Assembly: GCA_963807005.1 (NCBI GenBank)
Contig: CAWDZK010000006.1
Location: forward strand, 496,001-560,000
Reading direction: 5' to 3'
DNA from: CAWDZK01 sp963807005
GTDB lineage: Bacteria > Actinomycetota > Actinomycetes > JACCUZ01
DNA: 64,000 nucleotides
How positions within the stretch are numbered: the first letter of the stretch is position 1; each line of letters begins with the position of its first letter. The position numbers were made by a program, and so were the translations under genes. Below, piece after piece: positions 26,096-35,900 of the stretch. Under the pieces are notes generated by a model. The model saw only the letters and a program-made list of their open reading frames with translations. It was not told the origin of the DNA and did not search any database.

Positions 26096-29000
26096 TCACC
26101 GGAGCGTGATGCGCAGGACGTGGTCCGACGTCCAGCCCGAGGTGAAGCGCACCCGGAGCAGGTAGTCGTGCCCGGCCAGCATGTCCTTGGTCTTGAGGTC
26201 GTACTGGAACCTCTTGCCGGAGTACCCGAAGCAGCCGCCGGACCCGGCCGTGACGTACACCGGGTTGACGATGGGTGCCGTCGGGGTCCCGGCGTCCGCG
26301 TAGGAGAGGACGGCGTCACACGACGCCGCGAGAGCTGCCGCGCGGGCGTCCGGGATCGTCGCCCCGTTGGCGTCGACGAGCTGGAACTTGAGCGGGATGG
26401 TCGAGTTCCGCTTGTACTCGTTCCCCTTCGAGCCCGGCGGGTCGTTGACCGGCGAGAGGAAGCCGACGAACGGCGCCTTGCGGACCGTGTAGGTGACCGA
26501 GGCGGTCCCGGTCCGGCCGGCGGCGTCCTTCGCCGTCGCGGTGAAGGTGTGCGTCCCGAGGCTGTTGTCCGGTGTGGCCGGGGAGCCGGTGCAGGACGTG
26601 ACGTCGTACCCGGCGCACACGACCGACGCGGGGATCGCGTCGCCCTCGACGTAGGACGTGGTGGCCGACGGGCTGCTGATGCTCACCGTCGGGGCGGGAG
26701 TCGCCGCGATGGTGAAACGCAGCTCGGCGCTGCCACCGGCGTCACTGGCGGCGACGGTGTGCGGACCGACTCCGCTGACGATGAACGGTCCGGTGTAGGG
26801 CTCCACGACGCCGCCGTCCACGGAGTAGGTGACCGGTGCCTGACCGGTGATCACCACCTCCTGAGCGCCGGTGTACGAGCCGTTGACCGGAGTGCCGGTG
26901 ACCTGCAGGACCGGGGCGTCGGCCACCGGCTGCGCGGGGGCCTGGAAGTCCTGGCCCTTCTTGCTCGACGTCGAGACGTTGTTGGCCGAGTCGACCAGCT
27001 GGACGAAGAACTGCTCGACGGTGTCGGTCGAGACGGCGTCGCTCCCAGTGAAGGTGTGCCCGCCGTCGGTGCTGGTCAGGGTGACCTGCTGCCATTGCTG
27101 GTACGACGTGCTGCTCCGGGCCAGGTACAGCACCGTGGCGCTGGCCGCGTCGCTGTCGGGCGTGGTGACGGTGAACGTGACCTGCCCTCCGCTGACCGAG
27201 CCGTCCACCGTGCCGATGGCCGGCGGGGTCACGTCCGCGGAGTCGGAGTAGAGGATCCGGTAGCCCATCGAGTCCGCGAGCTGCTGGTAGCCCAGACCGG
27301 TCCTCGGGCCGGCGCTGCGGAACTGGCCGGGGTGCAGCACGACGACGTCGCGCAGCCCCTGCGGGGTGGCCCGCTCGACCAGGTTCACCAGGGTCGACGG
27401 GAAGAACGCCCCCACAGTCGGCGGCTCGGGGGCCGTGGTGCTCGAGTCCGGCACCGCCGCGGAGTACACCGGGTCGAAGCCGCCGCTGGCGGCGGTGACC
27501 TTGGTGCTCAGGGTCTCCAGCAGGACCCCGTGGGCGGTCTTGCCATCGGTGCGCTGCGGGTACTCGTCGCTGGTCTCGGGCTGCAGCGGCCGACCCGGGA
27601 TCGCCAGCGGCGCCTGCACCGGGGCGGACCCGGCCTTGACGCCGAACCAGGTGCCCCGGCCGGTGTTCTGGACCGCCAGGGAACGCGGGCCGGTCCCGTC
27701 GAACGCTGCCGTGACCAGGGTCCCTGTGTCGGTCTGGGTTCCGTCGGCGCCGGGCACCGACGGCAGCGTCGCCGGTGCGGCCGTGCCGGTCGCACCCATC
27801 TTGTACATCGGCAGCCCGTAGAAGGTCGCCTGCTGGATCACCTTGGCGTCCACGACGGACAGCGGCAGGTGCACGTAGGACTGCTTGGCGAACATCAGCG
27901 CCTGCCCGACGGTCATGGACCCGTCGAGGTTCTTGGCGAAGTCGGCCATCAGCTTCTCGGAGTAGGCGACGGCGTCGGTGTCGCCGTAGCCGTAGCCGGT
28001 GTTGGCCGCGGAGACGCCGCCGCGGTTGGCGATGGTCTGGGTGAAGTCGGCCTTGCGCACAGCCTCGGTCGGCGAGGCCACGAAGGTGTCGGCAACGTTG
28101 AGGCCGGCGTGGCAGCCGATGGTGAAGAGCACGCCGCCGGTCAGGTCGGCCGGCAGGTCGGCGCTGGTGAGCAGCTGGTTCTGGGTGCCGCCGCTGAACT
28201 CGTTGGCCGGCAGGGCCCGGTAGGCGTCGTAGTGGGCGTTGATCGAGACGTAGCCCTTGGCGGCGGCGGCCAGCCCGGCGATCGCGTCGTCCCGGGTCCA
28301 GGTGCCGTTGATCGACGTCGTGGACGCGCCGGCGGGCAGGCGTCCGGCCAGGGTGTTGGCGACCGCCTGGGCACCGTCGGCGTTGAAGTCGTAGCCGGCG
28401 GTGTAGGCCTTGGTCGGCGACCGGCGCCCGTTCGACGAGACGAACTGGTCGACCGCCTTGGTGATGTCGGCCGGGGTCTCCACCAGCCGGCCGACCGCCA
28501 GGTCCGGGACGTAGGCGTAGCTGTCCAGCCACGGGATCGGGTTCAGGTCGCCGTAGACGTCGTCGGTGAGCAGGTAGCTGCCGCGCAGCGCGGCCGACAA
28601 CGGGTTCTCCTCGCCGCTGTACACCTGGTCCTGGGCGTAGCCGGACTCGTTCTCGAGGTCCATCCGGTCGCTGACCCGGCCCATCGGGACGACCAGGTCG
28701 TTGCCCGCGATGACGAGGTACTTCAGGTTCGGCGCGGAGCCGCGGAGGCTGTCGACGTAGGCGTTGATGGCCGTGACGACGGCGTTGGCCCTGGCCGGCG
28801 AGCAGGAGTCGGCGTCCCAGGCGTCGAAGGCGGCCTGGACGGCGCTGTTGCCGTCGACCGGCACCACCACGCCGTTGACGTCGGTGCGTGCCGCGAGCGT
28901 GCCCAGCTTGGCCATGACCCCGGTCGCGGCGGCCGACCCGTAGAGGTCGCCGAGCCGCTTCTTGTTCGTGAGGATGACGGTCTCGGTGCCGGCGGGCAGC

Positions 29001-32000
29001 GAGGAGACGGTAGCGCCGCGGGCGCCCTGGCCCGCGGACGGGAACGAGGGCGTCGCGCAGCTGGGTGCGCCCGGCGGCGGGGTCACCGACACCAGCAGCG
29101 AGTACGGCGCGGTCGTGCTGTTGGAGCCGTTGTAGCCGCTCACGACGATCGTGGTGCCGCCGGTCGAGACGCCGTCCGGCACGGTGTACGCCAGCGACTC
29201 GCCGGCGTCGTTGCGGTTCGCGGAGATTCCCAGCACGCTGCTGCCGGTGGGTGGCTGCACCGGCACGTCGGGCTGCGGTTCGGTGGCGGCCGTCCCGGCG
29301 TCGGTGGCCGGGTCGAGCAGCGTGTCGTCGACCGCGGACCCGCGCAGCGGGGAGCCCCGCAGCATGGACCCGCGCAGCGGCGAACCCTCGGCCGAGTTGT
29401 GCAGCGGCGCGGTGCCGGGGCCGAAGACCGACAGGTCGTAGTCGTGGCCGGCCGGCACGTGCCCGAGCCGGACGGTCAGCTGGCTGCCCGCGTCGAGGTG
29501 GGGCAGCGTGAAGACGTCCTGGTCGCCTGCGGAGGACACGTAGCCCAGGAACACGGTGGCGACCGGGCCGTAGCTGTCGGTGGGCACGGGGGTGGGTTCA
29601 CTCGGGTCCACGACCGTGACCGGCGCCGAGTCCGGGACCGAGGTGCTGAACTCGCCGAACCCGACGGTCACCGAGGCGGTCGTCGGGCCGAGGGCGATGC
29701 CGGGCTCGGCGTCGACGCTGGCCTGCACCGTGGGCGTCCCCTCGCAGGCGTAGCCGACGGCGGTGACGACGAAGTTGCCCTCGCCGTCCGGCGCCCCGGT
29801 GACACCCGGGATCGACGACTCGCCCTGCGTCATCGACGCGGTGGCCGGGATCGGCCGGAAGCCGGCCGGCAGGGTGAAGGCGGCCGTCAGGTCGGCCGGG
29901 GCATCGCTGCAGTCGAGGGTGAAGGTCGCGGTGTAGGTGACCCCGCTGGCCGGCAGCGGCGCGGCGGCCGCGAGCCGGTCGGTGGGCACGTTCTCGTAGC
30001 CGAGCTGGTCCAGGTCGACCAGGCCCGGGAGCAGCTGGCCGATGGTCGGGTCGCCACCGACGGCCGGTGAAAGGGAGAGCAGCGCCCCGACCGTGGCGGC
30101 GTCCTTGATGCCGTCAGCGGGCTTCGCGAGCTGCAGCTGCCCGAGCGTGGTGCAGGGCGCGGCACAGCCGCTGCTGTCGTACCAGCTGCCGGGCAGCTGG
30201 GCCAGCGGCACGGCGCCGAGAGGCGTCTGGTCCAGGGCAATGTCGCCGAGCCGGGCGGTGGCCACGGGCGCGTCGACGAACGAGACGCCGCGCAGGTGCA
30301 GGCCGCTGGAGTAGAAGGAGGTGAGGTCGCGGCCGCCGAGCTCGAGCCCGAGCAGTGTCGTCGTCGCTGGGTCGGTGCCGGCCGGGAGCGACGGGCGCTC
30401 GCCCGACCGGAGTGCGGAGACCGGCGTGCTGCCGAGCATGATGGCGGCCAGGCTGGCGTTGCGCAGCGGGGTGCGGGCGATGTCGATGTCCGCCAGGGTG
30501 AGGCCGGCCAGCCCCGGCGGGTCCAGCTCCAGCACCTGCTGCAGGGTGACGTTCTGCAGCGGCTGGCTGGCGTAGATCGTGCCGGCCAGCACCGCGGCCC
30601 AGGAGTTCGGCTGGTCCAGGGGGACCTCCGACAGCGGGATCGGGGAGCCGCGCAGCGGCGACCCGCGCAGCATCGAGCCGCGCAGGGGCGATCCGCGCAG
30701 CATGGACCCGCGCAGCGGGGATCCGCGCAGCATGGACCCGCGCAGGGGTGAGCCGCGCAGCATCGAGCCGCGCAGCGGGGCCGACTGCAGCGCGTTCAGC
30801 GACCCGGTCAGGTCGTCCTTGGAGATGTCGTCGACCGCGACGATCCGCTGCCCGGCGTCCACGGTCGGGCTGTCAGCGGTGAGCGTCGGTTCCGGGACCT
30901 CGGGGGTGTCGGTGACATCCACCGCGACGAGGTAGGAGGCCGGCACCGGCGTGGCGTTGTTGCCCCAGAACTTGCCGTCGAAGGTCCAGTGGCCGGGTCC
31001 GCTGCTCCCGCAGGTGAACTCCTGCACCTTGCCGAAGGCGATGTAGTAGCGACCCGGTGTCGTCGGTGCGTTGAGCGACCCGGCAAGGGTCCCGGTGGCG
31101 CCGAACCTCTCCGGCGTCCCTGCCTCGGCGCACAGCTCCGGCCCTCGGTTCACGAAGCCCGCGATCACCTGCTCGATGCAGGCGGCATCACAGTTGTCCT
31201 GGCCGCCGTCGAGACCCGCGAACGTCCAGGTGAAGCTCAGCGCGAGGCTGTCTCCGGGCGCGACGGTGATCGAGCGCCCCTGGCCGTTGACCGAGATGCC
31301 GCTGGCGGTCAGCTCGGACTGGTTCGACGTCGCCTGGAAGCCGACCGGCGTCGCGGGAAGCGGGACGGTGTCACCCCCGTTGAGCCGCCACACCACGTTG
31401 ACGTCAGCGTAGTGCGGTGCCACGGCCTCGGGACAGGTGCCCGTCACGACGATCTGACCGTCCAGCTGGACCGCGACGCCCTGGGCAGCCCCGGCGGTGC
31501 CGCCGGGGCAGGTGAGGGTCTCGGACCCGGACCCGTTGAAGGTGGTGTCCTGCGCGTACCTGTCGCCGACCAGCCGGGCCACGGTGGGAGCACCGGCGCC
31601 GCCCACGACGACCGCTCGTCCGGCCTTGTCCACGGCGATCCCGGCGTTGTCGCCGTCAGGGCCGAAACCGGTGAGGACCAGCCCGTCACCCGTCGCCGCG
31701 GAGCGACGGCCGAAATTCTCGTCGACCGTGCCGTCGTCGTTCAGGGCGACGACGCCGCCGGTCGTCGACTCGCCGTTGTCGTATCGGACCGAGAGATAGA
31801 TCCGGCCGCTCGCCGGGTCGACCGCCACCGACCTGGCACCGACGACGTTGTTGGTGGCGCCGGCGTACTCGACCACGCCGGGCCGCTCAGAGTCGGAGCC
31901 GAAGGCGGTGTCCGGGGTGCCGTCGGGGTTGAGCCGCCACAGCCCGGCGACCGGGTCGCCGGGCTCGCTGGTGGCGTAGCCGACGGCCAGCACGTCGCCG

Positions 32001-32764
32001 TCTGGCATCAGGGCGATGTCGCGGACGCTGTCGTCGTCGCCGTTGAAGTCGAGGCTCGGGGTGCCGCCGCCGAACGACTCGTCGACCTCGCCGGCGTAGT
32101 AGTCGTCGGACTCGTCCATGGCCAGGGCGACGATGCCGAAGTCGAGTAGGGAAGTGTTGGACGACTGGCCGACCCACACACCGACGTAGACCCGGTTGCG
32201 GCTCTCGTCGATGACCAAGGAGCTGCCGTGGTCGTTCGGGCGGTGCCCGAGATAGAGGGCTACGACGCCGGTCTCGAAGCTGGTGTTCCCGGTCGCCCAC
32301 GTGTCATCGGGCTGGCCGGCCGCGGTCAGCCGCAGGACCCCGAGCTCGGTCCCGTCGTTGTCCACGGCAGAGGTGACGTAGGTGCGGCCGAGCGAGTCCT
32401 GGGCGATCGCGGCCTTGGGGGCGTCCGCCGGGGTGGAGGCCTGCCAGTAGTAGGGCGAGCCCTCATTCCAGCCTGGATCCGTCGAGCCGTTCGCCAGGAG
32501 CCGGTAGATGTACATCCCGCCGCCACCGGCGGTGACGAAGCCAGCGACGATCTTGCCGTCCGGCTGCACCACGACCGAGTCGAACGAGTCCCGGAAGCCG
32601 TTGCCGTACTGCACCCGGCCGGTGTCCCCGAACGACGAGTCCAGCGAGCCGGGGCCGGTCTCGGGCGGGTCGGCGGCCGCGACACCGGCTTGGAGGCCCA
32701 CACCGAGGGTGACGACGAGGAGCGGAGCCAGCACGGAACTGACCCACCGAGGACGACGTGACAT
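26096..32764 (-). CDS. 2222-residue secreted multidomain protein with C25 gingipain-like peptidase
   Basis: Start ATG 32764 gives a signal peptide (residues 1-35, ending GVAAA). In order: delta-60/DUF5122-like propeller repeats (about 37-490; SLDSSFGDTGR, VVQPDGKIVAG, LNPDGTPDTAFG); an Ig-like stretch (about 500-640); nine LRGS pentapeptides (663-707) in a leucine-rich repeat-like region (to about 950); a PPC-like domain (about 1080-1240) carrying three more LRGS units (1129-1143); a C25 domain (about 1250-1720) with YLVIAGNDLVVPMGRVSDR and candidate catalytic His1511 (NAHYDAY) and Cys1551 (FTIGCHAGLN); Ig/chitobiase-like modules; and a PxKF-like C-terminus (NSTIPLKFQL, SGKRFQYDLKTKDM). No sortase motif is seen. 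It is probably an exported cysteine protease; its target is unknown. Confidence 0.8.
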   Translation of the reverse strand: MSRRPRWVSSVLAPLLVVTLGVGLQAGVAAADPPETGPGSLDSSFGDTGRVQYGNGFRDSFDSVVVQPDGKIVAGFVTAGGGGMYIYRLLANGSTDPGWNEGSPYYWQASTPADAPKAAIAQDSLGRTYVTSAVDNDGTELGVLRLTAAGQPDDTWATGNTSFETGVVALYLGHRPNDHGSSLVIDESRNRVYVGVWVGQSSNTSLLDFGIVALAMDESDDYYAGEVDESFGGGTPSLDFNGDDDSVRDIALMPDGDVLAVGYATSEPGDPVAGLWRLNPDGTPDTAFGSDSERPGVVEYAGATNNVVGARSVAVDPASGRIYLSVRYDNGESTTGGVVALNDDGTVDENFGRRSAATGDGLVLTGFGPDGDNAGIAVDKAGRAVVVGGAGAPTVARLVGDRYAQDTTFNGSGSETLTCPGGTAGAAQGVAVQLDGQIVVTGTCPEAVAPHYADVNVVWRLNGGDTVPLPATPVGFQATSNQSELTASGISVNGQGRSITVAPGDSLALSFTWTFAGLDGGQDNCDAACIEQVIAGFVNRGPELCAEAGTPERFGATGTLAGSLNAPTTPGRYYIAFGKVQEFTCGSSGPGHWTFDGKFWGNNATPVPASYLVAVDVTDTPEVPEPTLTADSPTVDAGQRIVAVDDISKDDLTGSLNALQSAPLRGSMLRGSPLRGSMLRGSPLRGSMLRGSPLRGSMLRGSPLRGSPIPLSEVPLDQPNSWAAVLAGTIYASQPLQNVTLQQVLELDPPGLAGLTLADIDIARTPLRNASLAAIMLGSTPVSALRSGERPSLPAGTDPATTTLLGLELGGRDLTSFYSSGLHLRGVSFVDAPVATARLGDIALDQTPLGAVPLAQLPGSWYDSSGCAAPCTTLGQLQLAKPADGIKDAATVGALLSLSPAVGGDPTIGQLLPGLVDLDQLGYENVPTDRLAAAAPLPASGVTYTATFTLDCSDAPADLTAAFTLPAGFRPIPATASMTQGESSIPGVTGAPDGEGNFVVTAVGYACEGTPTVQASVDAEPGIALGPTTASVTVGFGEFSTSVPDSAPVTVVDPSEPTPVPTDSYGPVATVFLGYVSSAGDQDVFTLPHLDAGSQLTVRLGHVPAGHDYDLSVFGPGTAPLHNSAEGSPLRGSMLRGSPLRGSAVDDTLLDPATDAGTAATEPQPDVPVQPPTGSSVLGISANRNDAGESLAYTVPDGVSTGGTTIVVSGYNGSNSTTAPYSLLVSVTPPPGAPSCATPSFPSAGQGARGATVSSLPAGTETVILTNKKRLGDLYGSAAATGVMAKLGTLAARTDVNGVVVPVDGNSAVQAAFDAWDADSCSPARANAVVTAINAYVDSLRGSAPNLKYLVIAGNDLVVPMGRVSDRMDLENESGYAQDQVYSGEENPLSAALRGSYLLTDDVYGDLNPIPWLDSYAYVPDLAVGRLVETPADITKAVDQFVSSNGRRSPTKAYTAGYDFNADGAQAVANTLAGRLPAGASTTSINGTWTRDDAIAGLAAAAKGYVSINAHYDAYRALPANEFSGGTQNQLLTSADLPADLTGGVLFTIGCHAGLNVADTFVASPTEAVRKADFTQTIANRGGVSAANTGYGYGDTDAVAYSEKLMADFAKNLDGSMTVGQALMFAKQSYVHLPLSVVDAKVIQQATFYGLPMYKMGATGTAAPATLPSVPGADGTQTDTGTLVTAAFDGTGPRSLAVQNTGRGTWFGVKAGSAPVQAPLAIPGRPLQPETSDEYPQRTDGKTAHGVLLETLSTKVTAASGGFDPVYSAAVPDSSTTAPEPPTVGAFFPSTLVNLVERATPQGLRDVVVLHPGQFRSAGPRTGLGYQQLADSMGYRILYSDSADVTPPAIGTVDGSVSGGQVTFTVTTPDSDAASATVLYLARSSTSYQQWQQVTLTSTDGGHTFTGSDAVSTDTVEQFFVQLVDSANNVSTSSKKGQDFQAPAQPVADAPVLQVTGTPVNGSYTGAQEVVITGQAPVTYSVDGGVVEPYTGPFIVSGVGPHTVAASDAGGSAELRFTIAATPAPTVSISSPSATTSYVEGDAIPASVVCAGYDVTSCTGSPATPDNSLGTHTFTATAKDAAGRTGTASVTYTVRKAPFVGFLSPVNDPPGSKGNEYKRNSTIPLKFQLVDANGATIPDARAAALAASCDAVLSYADAGTPTAPIVNPVYVTAGSGGCFGYSGKRFQYDLKTKDMLAGHDYLLRVRFTSGWTSDHVLRITLR
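29336..29380 (-). repeat. three-unit LRGS array inside the PPC-like domain
   Basis: Encodes PLRGS MLRGS PLRGS (residues 1129-1143), the same 15-bp unit as the array at 30644-30778 but about 1.26 kb further along the gene. It interrupts a domain unrelated to the first array's surroundings. Confidence 0.9.
30644..30778 (-). repeat. nine-unit LRGS pentapeptide array (15-bp period, 30-bp alternation)
   Basis: Nine tandem pentapeptides alternate strictly between PLRGS and MLRGS (residues 663-707). Read as S-[P/M]-L-R-G they match the spacing of pentapeptide repeats, whose central residue is Leu/Phe, but with Pro/Met in place of Asp/Asn. DNA copies differ at several silent sites, so the array is not freshly amplified. 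Confidence 0.92.
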
Positions 32765-32982
32765 CTGAACCCCCAACAAGGGACCTCTCCGGGCCCGACC
32801 GGTGTCCGAGCATCCTCCTGTTGTCGATCTTCGGGATATCACCCAATCGGAGGACTACTGCCCGGTACTGCTGACGCCGAGTAGTGCGCCGCCTCCAGCG
32901 CGCGAGAAGTCGGCGATCATGGTCGACGCGGCGACAGCGACCGGCCAGACTCGGGCGCAACCGACCACGAGGGGACCGCCAG
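32765..32982. promoter_or_regulatory. divergent promoter region, secreted protease / cyclase-ATPase
   Basis: This 218-bp gap separates the two divergent large genes and is locally less GC-rich around 32820-32870. No -10 box or operator could be assigned with confidence. A GAGGGGA ribosome site (32969-32975) serves the cyclase GTG at 32983. Confidence 0.4.
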
Positions 32983-35900
32983 GTGACACGAGCGACGGCA
33001 CGAGCGGCGGACCCGCTCGCCCCCTACGTGGCCAAGGTGGCGCTCGACTGGCTCGCCACCGACCCCGCGCCGCGCAGCCGCACGGTGGACGGGACGGTCG
33101 TCTTCGCTGACGTCTCGGGCTTCACCCCGCTGACCGAGAAGCTCGCCCGCCAGGGCAAGGTCGGGGCCGAGGAGCTCACCGACGTCCTCAACGACGTGTT
33201 CGGCCGGCTGCTGCGGGTCGCCGACTCCCACGGCGGCGACCTGGTCAAGTTCGGCGGCGACGCGCTGCTGCTGCTGTTCACCGGCGAGGGGCACGTGGCG
33301 CGGGCGGCGGCCGGCGCGGCCGGTCTGCTCGACGCGCTCCGGCCGTTCAAGCGGTTCCGGACCGGCGGCGGCTGGGTCGGGCTGACGATGTCGATCGGGC
33401 TGGAGTCCGGCCCGGTGCACCTGCTGCTGGTGGGGGAGACGCACCGCGAGCTGTTCGCCGTCGGCCCGGTGGTCTCGGCGACGGTAGGCCTGGAGAACCG
33501 CGCGGTCGGCGGCCAGGTGTTGGTCGGCCCGACTGCCGCCGCAGCGCTGGACGCCGGGCTCGTCGGCCCGGACGACGACGGCGCCCGGCTGCTGCTGCGG
33601 GCCCCGACGGTCCCTGACCTCGCGACTGTCGCTGTGTCCCACGACGGGGCTGCCGAGGGGGTCCCGCCGATGCTGCGCCGGCACCTCAGTGCCGGCCGCG
33701 AGGACGGCGAGCACCGGGTGGCGAGCCTGGCGTTCCTCCAGGTGCGCGGCACCGACCGGCTGCTGGCCGAGGCGGGGCTGGACGCCGTGGCCGCCGAGAT
33801 GGAGCAGGTGGTCGTCGCCGCGCAGCGCGCCTGCGTCGCCCACGACGTCACCTTCCTCGCCACCGACGTGGACGTGGACGGCGGCAAGATCCTCTTCGTG
33901 GCGGGAGCACCGCGGGTCGGCGAGGGCGACGAGGAGCGGATGCTCCTGACCCTGCGCGCCGCGGTCGAGGGTCACCAGGTTCTGGCGGTACGGGCCGGGG
34001 CCAGCCGCGGCCGGGCCTTCGCCGTCGACGTCGGCACCGACGAGCGGCGCACCTACGCGGTGATGGGCGACGCCACCAACCTGTCCGCGCGGGTGATGGG
34101 CAAGGCCGAGGTCGGGCAGGTGCTGGCGACCAAGGCGCTGCTCGACCACGTCGGTGGCCGGTTCGACGTGACGTTGCTGGAGCCGTTCCACGTCAAGGGC
34201 AAGTCGCTCCCGGTGCTGGCCGGCGTGGTCGGCCCGCCGACCGGCCGGCGGGACGTCGGCTCCCACGACCTGCCGTTCGTCGGCCGCGACCGGGAGCAGG
34301 CGGTGCTCGACTCCGCTCTGGCCGCCGCCCGCGCCGGTCGCGGCAGCGTGGTCGTGCTCACCGGCGAGGCGGGCATCGGCAAGTCGAGGCTGGTGAGCGA
34401 GCTGCTCGATGCGGCGGAGGGCGTCGAGGTCCTCACCGTCGAGGGCGGCCGCTACGCCGCGGCGACGGCGTACTTCGCGGTCAGGGCACCGCTGCGCTCG
34501 CTCGTCGGTGCCGGGCTCGGCGACGACGACGCCACCGTCGCCGACCGGCTGCGGACCGCCGTCCAGCGGGCCGAGCCCGACGTGCTGCCCTGGTTGCCGC
34601 TGCTCGGCACGATCCTCGGCGTCGACCTGCCGGACACCCCGGAGGTGGCCGAGCTGGGCGCCGAGTTCCGCGCCACGGTCCGGCACCAGCAGGCGGCCCG
34701 GCTGCTGGCGCACGCGCTGCCCGGCCCGACCGTGCTGCTGGTGGACGACGCGCACTGGCTGGACGAGGCCACCTGCGACCTGCTCGGGCACGTCGCCGCC
34801 CAGGTGGCAGAACGGCCGTGGCTGGTCTGCGTCTCGCGGCGCCCGGGCGACCAGGGGTGGCGACCGGACCCGAGCGTCGACCCGGTCGAGCTCGCGCTCG
34901 AACCGCTCTCCGACGAGGAGAGCGCCCAGCTGCTCCGCGCGGTCGCCGACGAGCGGCCGCTCGTCCCCAGCGCGCGCTCGGTGCTCGCTGCCCGCGCGGC
35001 GGGCAACCCGCTGTTCCTGCGCGAGCTGCTGGACGCCGTGGCCGACGGCGGCGACGGCACCGACCTCGGTGTCCTGCCCGACACCCTCGAGGAGGTCATC
35101 GGCGCCACCGTCGACCAGCTGGACCGCGCGGAGCGGGAGCTGCTGCGCGTCGCGGCGGTGCTCGGTTCGCGGTTCGAGGTCGACACCCTGGCGGCCATGC
35201 TCGGTCAGCCGGTCGACACCGTCTCGACCCGGCTGGCCAGGATCGGGCGGTTCCTCTCCGCCGACGGGCCGGGCACGATGCGGTTCCTGCACGGGCTGGT
35301 GCGGGACGTCGCCTACGAGGGGCTTCCGTTCCGTCGCCGGCGGGTCCTGCACGGGCGGGCCGGCGACGTGCTCGCGCCGCGGCTGGCCGACCACGAGGCG
35401 CTGGTCGACCTGCTCGCCCTGCACTACCGCTCCGCCGACCGGCATGCCGAGGCCTGGCGGTACGCCCGGGCTGCCGGCGAGCGGGCCCGGCAGGCCGCTG
35501 CCCCGGTCCAGGCCGCCCGGTTCTACCGCTGGGCCTTGGACGCCGCCGGGCACCTGCCCGACGTACCCGCCGAGGACCGCGCCGACGTGGGCGAGGCGCT
35601 CGGGGACGTGCTCGAGCTGGACGGCCGCTACGACGACGCCGGCCGCGCCTTCGCCACCGCTCGGCGGGCGGTCGAGCACGACGGGCTGCGGCTGGTGGGC
35701 CTGATGAAGAAGGAGGGCTGGCTCCGGGAGCGCTCCGGCCGCTACAGCAGCGCGCTGTCCTGGTACACCCGGGCGCTGCGCCGCCTGGACGGGCCCGACG
35801 CGCGCGACGGTGAGGCGGCCGCCGCGCTGCACGCCCAGCTCACCATGGCGTACGGCGCAGCGCGGGCCCGGCAGGGCAAGTACGCCGCGAGCCTCCCCTA

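Noticed and set aside
25571..30070. A 1499-codon plus-strand frame antisense to the secreted protease
   Set aside because: Arg/Gly/Val-rich low-complexity translation with no motifs; it crosses two genes whose products are clearly recognisable.
30644..30778. CRISPR-like tandem repeat
   Set aside because: Units are 15 bp without spacers, stay in frame and encode a regular LRGS peptide array, so this is coding repeat sequence.
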